The position numbers were made by a program, and so were the translations under genes. DNA of 64,000 nucleotides from Algoriphagus boritolerans DSM 17298 = JCM 18970. Its GTDB lineage: Bacteria > Bacteroidota > Bacteroidia > Cytophagales > Cyclobacteriaceae. The notes beneath the pieces were generated by a model. The model was not told the origin of the DNA and searched no databases. It saw only the letters and a list, made by a program, of their open reading frames with translations. The stretch covers positions 10,212 to 74,211 of the forward strand of contig NZ_FNVR01000017.1 in assembly GCF_900108085.1 (NCBI RefSeq). The letters are read 5' to 3'. Position 1 is the first letter of the stretch. Each line of letters starts with the position of its first letter. Positions 57,287 to 64,000 of the stretch are shown piece by piece.

Positions 57287-58183
57287 CTACAAACCTAAAA
57301 GTCTTTGCTTCAACGCCGCTTTATAATTCGGGATCGCTTTTTCCGATAGTGCCAAAAACAAGTAAGGCTCGATCAGTTCCAACTCCATCAGATGGAAGAC
57401 GCCGTTGATTTCCACTCCATCCACTCTTCCATATAGCGTATTTGGAGCAAAAGTATCCATCAATTTCTGGCAGGATTCCAGCATTTTGGGTTTTGGATTT
57501 ATCACTTGAATCGTCCCTCCAAAGTAATGCTGCACTCGAAAATCTGACTTTGCCGGTGTTTTCAGGACGGCATGGGAAAATTTCCCGTTGAAAAAGAGTA
57601 GCGAATATTCACCTACTTCCGCCACTTCGGGAATATAGGGTTGCACCAGAAAATCCTCTTCCTGAAGCAAATCTTCAAGTTTTTGAGCATAATTATTCCA
57701 ATCCGAAAGTTTGATTTTCAGCGTGTTTTTGGCTCCACCACTGACCAGGGGTTTGACCACCACAGTATCAGAATTAATCTTTTGCCGAATCAACCCGAGC
57801 TCAGGTTTGGACTCAGCTTCCAGGATTATGCCTGAAATCACCGGAAAGCCCTTCTTTTCAATTTCCAGCAAATACTCCTTGGAAGAATTCCAAAGAATCG
57901 TGTCCAGAGCATTCCATACAGGAATATTGAGCAATTTCATCCGTTCAATCCAATCCAGAAATTCTGGGTAATAGTCAAAATAATCCCAGACAGATTTGAT
58001 CAAAAGACACGAAAAGCTATTCCACTTCACATCCGGATCTGACCAAACCACAATCTCGTGAGAAATCCCAAGCTCAGTCAAAACCTCGGAGAGGATTAAA
58101 TCTTCATCTACGGTGTCGGTATCATACGCTCCGATGGAAAAATAACTAACGATTGCTACGTGATGAAATGTTTTCTGGATCAT
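57287..58183 (-). CDS. ATP-grasp domain protein (RimK/glutathione-synthetase-like)
   Basis: A 298-residue protein of the ATP-grasp superfamily, which joins a carboxylate to an amine or thiol using ATP. IKSVWDYFDYYPEFLDWIERM is typical of the group, KEYLLEIEKKGFPV leads into the grasp domain, VVKPLVSGGAKNT binds ATP and EVGEYSLLFFNGKFSHAVLK plus MELELIEPYLFL hold the magnesium-binding acids. The substrate is unknown. The start is the ATG ending at 58183 (MIQKTFHHVAIVSYF); repeat copy B begins at the next base, so the gene's original upstream region has been displaced. Confidence 0.85.
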   Translation of the reverse strand: MIQKTFHHVAIVSYFSIGAYDTDTVDEDLILSEVLTELGISHEIVVWSDPDVKWNSFSCLLIKSVWDYFDYYPEFLDWIERMKLLNIPVWNALDTILWNSSKEYLLEIEKKGFPVISGIILEAESKPELGLIRQKINSDTVVVKPLVSGGAKNTLKIKLSDWNNYAQKLEDLLQEEDFLVQPYIPEVAEVGEYSLLFFNGKFSHAVLKTPAKSDFRVQHYFGGTIQVINPKPKMLESCQKLMDTFAPNTLYGRVDGVEINGVFHLMELELIEPYLFLALSEKAIPNYKAALKQRLLGL

Positions 58184-58306
58184 TTGAAATCGAGCATGAC
58201 GAAGATCGTCACACACTGGGATGATTATAATGCATGCGAGATTCTCCCGAAGAAAAATCGGGACAGGCTATCTGACCTTTGAAAAACAAATTATAAACAG
58301 ATGAAA
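58184..58306 (+). repeat. GATGAAA-flanked hairpin element, copy B (complete)
   Basis: Runs from TTGAAATCGAGCATGACG to AACAGATGAAA, 123 bp with flanks. Hairpin 1 TGACGA/TCGTCA (loop AGA), hairpin 2 TCCCGA/TCGGGA, then ACAGGCTATCTGACC and CAAATTATAAACAG. The left end touches the start codon of the ATP-grasp gene; the right end cuts a small antitoxin-like gene. Confidence 0.82.
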
Positions 58307-58397
58307 TTATTTTATCCAAAGCTTCCAAAAAGTCCTTATTCTGGATCGAAAGAATTTTATCGATCAATCCATTTCTAATTTTTTCAATGGTCGGCAT
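58300..58397 (-). pseudogene. Truncated antitoxin-like gene
   Basis: From the ATG ending at 58397 the frame reads MPTIEKIRNGLIDKILSIQN and then KDFLEALDKIISS, where it runs into repeat copy B; the remaining residues to the stop at 58209 come from the element. The N-terminus resembles small antitoxins of RelE/ParE-type pairs in Bacteroidota (from memory). No toxin gene remains nearby. Probably non-functional. Confidence 0.6.
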
Positions 58398-58516
58398 CTT
58401 TTTGTTTTTCTAGACATTTCAAAAATCAGAAATGCATTTGAGTTTTCCAATTGTCACAAAACTACATTTTAAGCAAAATTCACGCCCACCACTCTTCAAA
58501 AATCCATCCGAAATCT

Positions 58517-58524
58517 TACTTTTG
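58517..58524 (+). promoter_or_regulatory. Possible -7 box before the glycosyltransferase gene
   Basis: TACTTTTG matches TAnnTTTG, 15 nt before the ATG at 58540. The upstream TTG element is not clear. Confidence 0.35.
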
Positions 58525-58539
58525 ACCATTGATCGCACT

Positions 58540-59292
58540 ATGAATCACCAAAAACTCGTCATCATCCCCACTTTCAACGAACTGGAAAACATCCGGGAAA
58601 TGGTTCAGACGGTGATGGCCTTGGATGGCGATTTTTCGCTTTTGGTTATTGATGACGGCTCACCGGACGGAACAGCAGCGGTAGTCAAATCGCTCCAAGC
58701 GGTTTACCCTGAGCGACTTCATCTGATTGAACGAAAAGGTAAACTGGGTTTGGGTACCGCCTACATCACCGGTTTCAAATGGGCACTCAAGCATTCCTAT
58801 GAATTTATTTTTGAAATGGATTGCGATTTTTCACATGATCCCAAAGACCTGATCCGCCTTTACGATGCAGTAAAAGACAGAAAATACGACTTGGCGATCG
58901 GTTCTCGCTACATCACCGGAGTCAATGTTGTCAACTGGCCCATTGGACGGGTACTGATGTCATATTTTGCAAGTGTCTATGTCAAATTCATCACCGGGCT
59001 ACCTGTCAAAGACGCCACCGCAGGCTTCAAATGCTACCACAGAAGTGTACTCGAGGGGATTCGGTTGGATGAGATTACGTTTATCGGTTATGCTTTCCAG
59101 ATTGAGATGAAATTCACGACCTGGAAGCTTGGATTTAAGATCATCGAGGTACCGATCATCTTTACAGACAGAACCAAAGGCACATCCAAAATGAGCTCCG
59201 GGATTTTCAAAGAAGCCGTTTTGGGTGTGATTTGGATGAAAATCAAAAGTATTTTCTCACTCTACAAACTCAATCAAATCGGATCGATTTGA
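58540..59292 (+). CDS. Polyprenol monophosphomannose synthase-like glycosyltransferase (GT2)
   Basis: A 250-residue GT2 enzyme close to dolichol/polyprenol-phosphate mannosyltransferases, which move a sugar from a nucleotide donor to a lipid carrier. IIPTFNELENIREMV, LLVIDDGSPDGTA, EMDCDFSHDP (metal site) and GSRYITGVNVVNWP are all present. There is no C-terminal membrane domain, so it is the soluble, membrane-associated form. ATG 58540 gives the typical start MNHQKLVIIPTFNE. It overlaps the convergent permease gene by 23 nt. Confidence 0.92.
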   Translation: MNHQKLVIIPTFNELENIREMVQTVMALDGDFSLLVIDDGSPDGTAAVVKSLQAVYPERLHLIERKGKLGLGTAYITGFKWALKHSYEFIFEMDCDFSHDPKDLIRLYDAVKDRKYDLAIGSRYITGVNVVNWPIGRVLMSYFASVYVKFITGLPVKDATAGFKCYHRSVLEGIRLDEITFIGYAFQIEMKFTTWKLGFKIIEVPIIFTDRTKGTSKMSSGIFKEAVLGVIWMKIKSIFSLYKLNQIGSI

Positions 59293-60487
59293 TCGGATCA
59301 ACTTTGGAAATCACCAGCACAGGGATCCACAGAACCAGAGCAGTAAGCAAGGCTATCCCGACGTTGAGATAAATAAATACCGGCCAGTTCCAGTCTATCG
59401 GCACATAACTCATGTAATAACTTGCCGCATCCAATGGTATCAATCTAAACTGATCTTGTAAAAACCCAATTCCAAGACCGATAAGATTTCCAATCAACAG
59501 ACCTCTACCCAGGATTTTCATTCCGTTCCAGAAAAAAATCCGACGGATCTGCACATTCCGTGCTCCCAGTGCCTTGAGCAAACCGATCATCTGAGTTCGC
59601 TCCATGATCAGGATAAAAAGAATCGCACCCATGTTGAAGATCGCGACAAAACCGATCAAAGAAATAAACACGACCACATTAGTGTCCAACAAGGTCAACC
59701 AATCAAAAATCTCCAGAAACCGATCCTGACTATCGATCAGTTTTAGGTTAAGGTCCATTTCGGATTCGATCAGTGGGAAATACTCATCCGTCTTTTTCGG
59801 ATTATCCACAAAAATCTCCAAGCCCCCAACTTGATCTGCAGTCCAACCATTCAGATTCCGGATGGTCTGAAGTTCGCCGATCACGATTTTTTCATCGAAA
59901 TTCTCAAGATAAGTCTCAAAAATCCCCACTACCTCTACCCTTCTGAATCGCGGCGGATCCTGTACAAAATACAGCGTAACTTTATCCCCAACCTTCAGCA
60001 GCAACTTATTTGCGATAAACTTGCTGAGCAACACCTCATTGCTCGTACCGGAATCCGGCAGATGAAGCATCCTGCCATCGGTCAGGTAGGTCTTAAAAGC
60101 CAGCGTGTCAAAGTCACGACCTACACCTTTTACCAAAACCCCTTCCACTTCCTCGTCGCCCTTCAGCAAAGCTGCCTTATGGGCAAAAGATTGGATTTTG
60201 TCAATAAATGATAATTTTTTTGAATTTTGGACAAACTCGGAATTGAGTGAAAAGGGAGCTTCTTCAAAGGCATTGCTCATTTGGAATCGCTGAACCTGAA
60301 AGTGCCCGGTAAATCCAAAAACCCGCTCGGAAACAGTGTTTTGGAAACCGCCCAAAACCATGATTGCCAATATCGAAACCCCAAGTCCAAGGGCAAGACT
60401 TCCGACTGCAATCCGGTGAATGGTCCCCGAAAAACCTCCGGCCTGTCTAAAGCTGATTCTTTTGGCAATGAAATAGGAAAGGTTCAA
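59270..60487 (-). CDS. FtsX-like ABC permease (LolC/LolE type)
   Basis: A 405-residue membrane protein with the MacB/FtsX layout: one N-terminal helix (about 25-48), a large periplasmic domain (about 50-265) and three C-terminal helices (about 270-400). LSYFIAKRISFRQAGGFSGTIHRIAVGSLALGLGVSI and ILIMERTQMIGLLKALGARNVQIRRIF are typical of LolC/LolE, which move lipoproteins from the inner membrane to LolA. The partner ATPase LolD is not adjacent. Lipoprotein transport is the best guess; other FtsX roles remain possible. Confidence 0.88.
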   Translation of the reverse strand: MNLSYFIAKRISFRQAGGFSGTIHRIAVGSLALGLGVSILAIMVLGGFQNTVSERVFGFTGHFQVQRFQMSNAFEEAPFSLNSEFVQNSKKLSFIDKIQSFAHKAALLKGDEEVEGVLVKGVGRDFDTLAFKTYLTDGRMLHLPDSGTSNEVLLSKFIANKLLLKVGDKVTLYFVQDPPRFRRVEVVGIFETYLENFDEKIVIGELQTIRNLNGWTADQVGGLEIFVDNPKKTDEYFPLIESEMDLNLKLIDSQDRFLEIFDWLTLLDTNVVVFISLIGFVAIFNMGAILFILIMERTQMIGLLKALGARNVQIRRIFFWNGMKILGRGLLIGNLIGLGIGFLQDQFRLIPLDAASYYMSYVPIDWNWPVFIYLNVGIALLTALVLWIPVLVISKVDPIKSIRFD

Positions 60488-60557
60488 AAAAGATCTTTTT
60501 TAGGTTTAAAATTGGGTAAACGATCCTGAATTCCCAAGTGGATATTCTTGGATTAGC

Positions 60558-60593
60558 CGTCCACAGTCGAGGGTCAACTGTCGACCGTGGACG
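60558..60593. repeat. Near-perfect palindrome of the word-repeat family
   Basis: CGTCCACAGTCGA (60558-60570) and TCGACCGTGGACG (60581-60593) match at 12 of 13 positions around a 10-nt loop (GGGTCAACTG). The words are shared with the island at the hisC end. It lies in the divergent gap between the permease gene and namZ. Confidence 0.6.
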
Positions 60594-60683
60594 ATTATCC
60601 GCCGTACTTCAATCAATCTTGAATCTGCTAGCAAAGGAGCGGATAATCCTTTTAATTTGTTCAGAAATCCCCCGCAAAATAGC

Positions 60684-61865
60684 ATGAAGCAAACGAAAAA
60701 TTCATTCCTGATTTACTTTTTGGCATTTTCTCTCAGCCTTTGTTCGGCTCCATCTACCTTTTCCCAACAACCTGTTCTCACAGGCGCTGAGCGTTCTGAG
60801 CTTTATCTCCCACTTTTGGAAGGAAAAAGAGTCGGCTTTGTCGGCAACCAAACCAGCATCATGCCTCAATCAGCCAATAAACACGTGGTGGATTTTCTTC
60901 TGGAAAAAGGCGTACAGGTCAAAAAAGTATTCGTGCCCGAGCATGGATTCCGAGGCACGGCAGACGCAGGTGAAAAAGTCGATAACAGCATTGATCAAAA
61001 AACCGGTTTGCCGATCATTTCTCTTTATGGAAACAACAAAAAACCTTCAGCTGCGCAGATTGCAGATTTGGACGTGGTGATTTTTGATTTGCAGGATGTG
61101 GGCACGCGCTTTTTCACCTACATCAGCACGATGCATTATGTGATGGAAGCCTGTGCCGAGCAGGGAAAAAAGGTGATCATCTTTGATCGTCCAAACCCGA
61201 ATGGAGGCTACATCGATGGCCCGATGCTCAAGTCTGGTTTCGAATCCTTTGTAGGCATGCACCATATCCCTGTCGTCCATGGCCTATCTGTGGGTGAACT
61301 GGCAAAAATGATCAATGGCGAAAAGTGGCTGAAAGGTGGACTGACCGTCGATCTCGAAGTGATTCCTGTAGCCAATTGGAACCGAAAAATGGCATACAGC
61401 CTTCCTGTCAAACCTTCACCAAACTTACCCAACGATCTTGCGATCAAGCTCTACCCAAGTATGTGTTTCTTCGAAGGAACGGTAGTTTCCTTGGGTCGAG
61501 GGACTTACTTCCCTTTTCAGGTTTATGGCTATCCCGATCCTAAATTCGGTGATTTCCAATTTACTCCTGTCAGTATAGATGGCATGTCCAAAACCCCACC
61601 CCTTCAGGACAAGCTTTGCTACGGCAGAGACCTCAGAGGGGAATCATTGGATCATCAATTCACGCTGGAATACCTCCTTGAAGCTTACCATAAGTCAGGC
61701 ATGAAGGAGAAGTTCTTCAACAACTTCTTCAATACCTTGGCTGGCACAGACGAGCTGAAAAAGCAGATTCTGGCAGGCAAAACCGAGATTGAGATCCGGG
61801 AAAGCTGGAAAGCTGGCTTGGCCGAATTTGAAGAGAAAAGGGAGAAATACCTGATTTATAAATGA
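60684..61865 (+). CDS. namZ: Exo-beta-N-acetylmuramidase NamZ (DUF1343, GH171)
   Basis: A 393-residue exported protein of the DUF1343 family, now known as NamZ, which removes terminal MurNAc from peptidoglycan fragments. A signal peptide (LIYFLAFSLSLCSAPSTFS) is followed by the domain with VGFVGNQTSI, VFVPEHGFRG, DLQDVGTRFFTYISTMHYVMEA and FDRPNPNGG; FEGTVVSLGRGTYFPFQVYG is in the C-terminal half. ATG at 60684 starts right before the signal peptide. With GH20 and the SIS protein it points to cell-wall or chitin amino-sugar turnover. Confidence 0.9.
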   Translation: MKQTKNSFLIYFLAFSLSLCSAPSTFSQQPVLTGAERSELYLPLLEGKRVGFVGNQTSIMPQSANKHVVDFLLEKGVQVKKVFVPEHGFRGTADAGEKVDNSIDQKTGLPIISLYGNNKKPSAAQIADLDVVIFDLQDVGTRFFTYISTMHYVMEACAEQGKKVIIFDRPNPNGGYIDGPMLKSGFESFVGMHHIPVVHGLSVGELAKMINGEKWLKGGLTVDLEVIPVANWNRKMAYSLPVKPSPNLPNDLAIKLYPSMCFFEGTVVSLGRGTYFPFQVYGYPDPKFGDFQFTPVSIDGMSKTPPLQDKLCYGRDLRGESLDHQFTLEYLLEAYHKSGMKEKFFNNFFNTLAGTDELKKQILAGKTEIEIRESWKAGLAEFEEKREKYLIYK

Positions 61866-61931
61866 TTCGAAATTTGAAGTTTGAGGTTTGAGAATAAGTC
61901 ACTTCAAACCAAAATCCTCCATTCTTCCCCC
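61866..61931. repeat. Word-repeat island after namZ
   Basis: GAAATTTGAAGTTTGAGG followed by TTTGAGAATAAG, just after the namZ stop, is built of near-repeats of TTGAAG/TTTGAG. It forms the left border of the broken Bro-N gene. Confidence 0.4.
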
Positions 61932-62159
61932 ATGAAACATCCCCAAAACCTATCCATCCGATTTTTTGACGACCGGGAAGGTCGTGCGCTATGGGACGAG
62001 ACAAGTGCCAAATGGTGGTTTTCAGTACTGGATATTATTGCAGTATTGACCAACCAAGACGACTACAATAAAACGCGAAACTACTGGAAATACCTTAAAG
62101 CCAAACTCAAGAAAGAAGGAAGCCAAGTGGTTAGTACCACTACCCAGTTGAAGATTTGA
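61932..62159 (+). pseudogene. Truncated Bro-N (phage antirepressor-like) gene
   Basis: A 75-residue frame starting MKHPQNLSIRFFDDREGRAL. WWFSVLDIIAVLTNQDDYNKTRNYWKYLKAKLKKEGSQ matches the N-terminal Bro-N/DinD-like domain, whose full-length relatives have about 250 residues or more. The sequence ends at STTTQLKI, where a word-repeat island (62160 onward) takes over, so most of the protein is lost. Islands of repeats stand on both sides. Confidence 0.75.
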
Positions 62160-62232
62160 GCTGCTCGAATCTCGAATATCAAATCTCGAATTTTAAATAT
62201 CGAACACCGAACATCTAATGTCGAATAACGAA
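62160..62232. repeat. Word-repeat island running into fmt
   Basis: CTCGAATCTCGAATATCAAA, TCTCGAATTTTAAATATCG, AACACCGAACATC and TAATGTCGAATAACGAA are near-repeats of TCGAATA/CGAACA. The island joins the end of the broken Bro-N gene to the fmt start and contributes the ATG at 62218. Confidence 0.6.
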
Positions 62233-63159
62233 GTGAAAGAGAAAAGTCTGCGACTCATCTACATGGGCACGCCGGAATTTGCCGTGCCAGCGCTGGAAAA
62301 ATTGGTGGAAGCTGGTTGGAATGTGGTAGCGGTCATCACAGCACCGGACAAACCACAAGGCCGCGGTCAAAAACTGGTGGGTTCGCCTGTTAAAGAAGCC
62401 GCAGAAAAGCTTGGACTACACATCCTGCAACCCACAAACCTCAAAAATCCAGAATTCCAGCAAGAACTCAAGGATTTGAAAGCTGATCTCCAAATCGTCG
62501 TAGCATTTCGTATGCTTCCCGAGGCAGTTTGGAATATGCCTCCTTTGGGCACGTTCAATCTTCACGCTTCACTCCTCCCCAATTACAGAGGTGCCGCACC
62601 GATCAACTGGGCCATCATCAACGGGGAAAAAGAGACCGGCGTGACCACATTTTTTCTCAAACACGAGATCGATACCGGAAGCATTATTTTTCAGGAAAAA
62701 ATCACGATCCATCCTGAGGATGATCTGGGAATTGTCTATGAAAAGCTGATGACTATCGGAGCTGATTTGGTGGTCCGAACGGTGGATGTTATTTCTAAAA
62801 ATGAGGTAAATCCAAGCATTCAGGATGAATCCAAAGCACTCCATCACGCGCCGAAGATTTTCAAGGAAACCTGCAAAATCGACTGGACAAAATCAGCGGA
62901 ATCCATTCATAATCTAGTTCGAGGACTGTCTCCTTATCCGGCTGCCTGGACGGAATTTCAGGGTAAAACCTGCAAGATTTTCAAAACTTCTTTTACCAAA
63001 GAAAACCTGAATGACAAAAAACAAGGACAATGGGAATCTGATGGGAAATCCTTTCTAAAGTTCCAAACTGGCGAAGGAACATTGAATGTTTTGGAGTTGC
63101 AACTGGAAGGAAAAAAGCGAATGAAAATCGAAGAATTACTACGAGGGCTTAAAATTTAA
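62218..63159 (+). CDS. fmt: Methionyl-tRNA formyltransferase
   Basis: A 313-residue enzyme that formylates initiator Met-tRNA. IYMGTPEFAVPALEKL is the standard start of the N-terminal domain, LHASLLPNYRGAAPINWAIINGEKETGVTTF holds the catalytic Asn-His-Asp region (NLHASLLP), and the C-terminal OB-like domain begins near residue 205. The first residues MSNNE lie within repeat words; an inner GTG at 62233 would give MKEKSLRLIYMGTPEF, which fits the family better and may be the original start. Confidence 0.94.
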   Translation: MSNNEVKEKSLRLIYMGTPEFAVPALEKLVEAGWNVVAVITAPDKPQGRGQKLVGSPVKEAAEKLGLHILQPTNLKNPEFQQELKDLKADLQIVVAFRMLPEAVWNMPPLGTFNLHASLLPNYRGAAPINWAIINGEKETGVTTFFLKHEIDTGSIIFQEKITIHPEDDLGIVYEKLMTIGADLVVRTVDVISKNEVNPSIQDESKALHHAPKIFKETCKIDWTKSAESIHNLVRGLSPYPAAWTEFQGKTCKIFKTSFTKENLNDKKQGQWESDGKSFLKFQTGEGTLNVLELQLEGKKRMKIEELLRGLKI

Positions 63160-63177
63160 AGCCATTTTTTTGAGATT

Positions 63178-63185
63178 TACTTTTG
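63178..63185 (+). promoter_or_regulatory. Possible -7 box before the DUF4412 gene
   Basis: TACTTTTG matches TAnnTTTG 50 nt before the ATG at 63236. No well-spaced TTG is seen. Confidence 0.35.
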
Positions 63186-63235
63186 TATATGGTTCATTTT
63201 TAGGAAATTAAAGTTAAATTTTTAACTAAAGCACT

Positions 63236-64000
63236 ATGAAAAAATCAATTTCATCAATCCTAATATTAGCAGGAATCGTTGTGGCGTCCCCCTCCCAAGC
63301 CCAACTTCTGAAGAAAATACAAAATGCAGCCGCTCAAGGAGTAGAGAACGCAGCAACTAAAAGGGCTAGAGATGCCTCTGAAAAGAAAACTAATGACGCC
63401 ATAGACGGAATGATTGGCGGAATGATAAAACCAGCCCCGACTGAGTCAGAATATGCTTTCACCGGCTATATGGTTATGGAAGTAAGGAACACCGATAAAA
63501 AGGGGAGATCAGAAGATCCTGTAAAGATGCAGTATTTACTTTCTGACAATTTAGAATTCATGGGTATGTCTTTTGCAGATCCCAAAAGCCCCGAGAATTC
63601 CACTACTTCTATCATTGATACCAAAAATGAAGCGATAGTCATGCTGATGGAAAATAAAGGGGAAAAATCAAGCATGGCGATCAGGATTGATCACGAAAAA
63701 ATGCAGGGAATGGTGGACAAGGAAGTGGAGAAACAACGCGAGAATCCTGAATACAAAATCACCAAAACCGGGAACACAAAAACCATCCTGGGATATCAGT
63801 GCGAAGAATACCTCATCACCTCTGAAGATGGGGAAGGACACTATTGGGTCACTGAAAAACCGATTGAAGGATTGTCCCTATTTTCACCCCAAAGCAACCC
63901 AATGGTTTCCAACAAGACCATGGATCAATACAGTTCCATGTTTTCGAATGCTCCAAAAGGCAGCTTTTTAGAAATGATCTTCACCGATAAGAAGGGAACG
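63236..64000 (+). CDS. Secreted DUF4412-type protein, partial at window end
   Basis: An open frame of 255 codons that runs off the window with no stop. A signal peptide (SISSILILAGIVVASPSQAQ) is followed by an Ala/Lys-rich helical stretch (KIQNAAAQGVENAATKRARD) and a beta-rich DUF4412-like domain with YTFTGYM-type start (YAFTGYMVMEVRN) and KITKTGNTKTILGYQCEEYLI, where a Cys and acidic residues recur in the family. Function unknown. Likely periplasmic or outer-membrane associated. Confidence 0.82.
   Translation, partial: MKKSISSILILAGIVVASPSQAQLLKKIQNAAAQGVENAATKRARDASEKKTNDAIDGMIGGMIKPAPTESEYAFTGYMVMEVRNTDKKGRSEDPVKMQYLLSDNLEFMGMSFADPKSPENSTTSIIDTKNEAIVMLMENKGEKSSMAIRIDHEKMQGMVDKEVEKQRENPEYKITKTGNTKTILGYQCEEYLITSEDGEGHYWVTEKPIEGLSLFSPQSNPMVSNKTMDQYSSMFSNAPKGSFLEMIFTDKKGT

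Noticed and set aside
54928-62232. A CRISPR array made of the repeated words
   Set aside because: Repeats are short and degenerate, without constant-length spacers and without cas genes.

Overview
The window looks like chromosomal DNA of a Bacteroidota bacterium, most likely Cytophagales/Cyclobacteriaceae (Algoriphagus-like). Evidence: a TonB-dependent receptor with an N-terminal carboxypeptidase-like domain, several Cys-lipoproteins, the fabH-efp-accB-accC order, an rpmF without zinc cysteines, a DUF1549/DUF1501 gene set, and promoter-like sites of the Bacteroidota type (TTG, about 19-20 nt, TAnnTTTG). This is inference from gene content; no rRNA or tRNA is present to confirm it.

Layout. 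1-440: end of an intergenic hairpin array. 439-5138: ABC-F ATPase, sodium:solute symporter, rRNA methyltransferase, small membrane protein. 5341-8934: metal-type TonB receptor plus lipoprotein behind an inverted repeat, then a lone lipoprotein. 9065-13106: ATP-dependent DNA ligase and Lhr-like helicase. 13329-20918: TrkH/TrkA potassium uptake, RmuC, alpha/beta hydrolase, unusual Nramp, zinc peptidase. 21022-27201: DUF1080, HIT, GreA, 2-hydroxyacid dehydrogenase, MgtE, RsmA, PdxA. 27311-31843: DUF177-rpmF, then fabH, efp, accB, accC (start of fatty acid synthesis). 32592-38481: three-gene DUF1549/DUF1501/cytochrome set. 38619-41881: SIS protein and GH20 hexosaminidase. 42044-46946: class III cyclase-TPR protein beside two S8 peptidases sharing a repeated RARMQ motif. 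47340-50985: HGSNAT-like acyltransferase and S9 peptidase. 51400-56177: histidine cluster hisGDCB behind a His-rich leader peptide. 56241-64000: broken TPR lipoprotein, ATP-grasp, glycosyltransferase, LolE-like permease, NamZ, a broken Bro-N gene, fmt and a partial DUF4412 gene.

The least expected content is non-coding. A roughly 115-bp element occurs four times (38481, 54968, 56841, 58184), always between ATGAAA-like sequences, with a hairpin whose two arms change together. One copy splits a TPR lipoprotein gene in frame, one sits exactly at the hisB start, and one cuts an antitoxin-like gene. Separate islands of short degenerate repeated words lie at gene ends and appear to have overwritten the ends of hisC, fmt and a Bro-N gene. 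REP-like palindromes and a small element with inverted ends add to this layer.

Functionally most genes are housekeeping: translation and ribosome maturation (ABC-F, RlmI-like, RsmA, EF-P, L32, Fmt), fatty acid and histidine synthesis, ion transport (Trk, MgtE, Nramp) and turnover of amino sugars and wall fragments (GH20, SIS, HGSNAT-like, NamZ). No phage, CRISPR array, IS transposase, rRNA or tRNA was seen.
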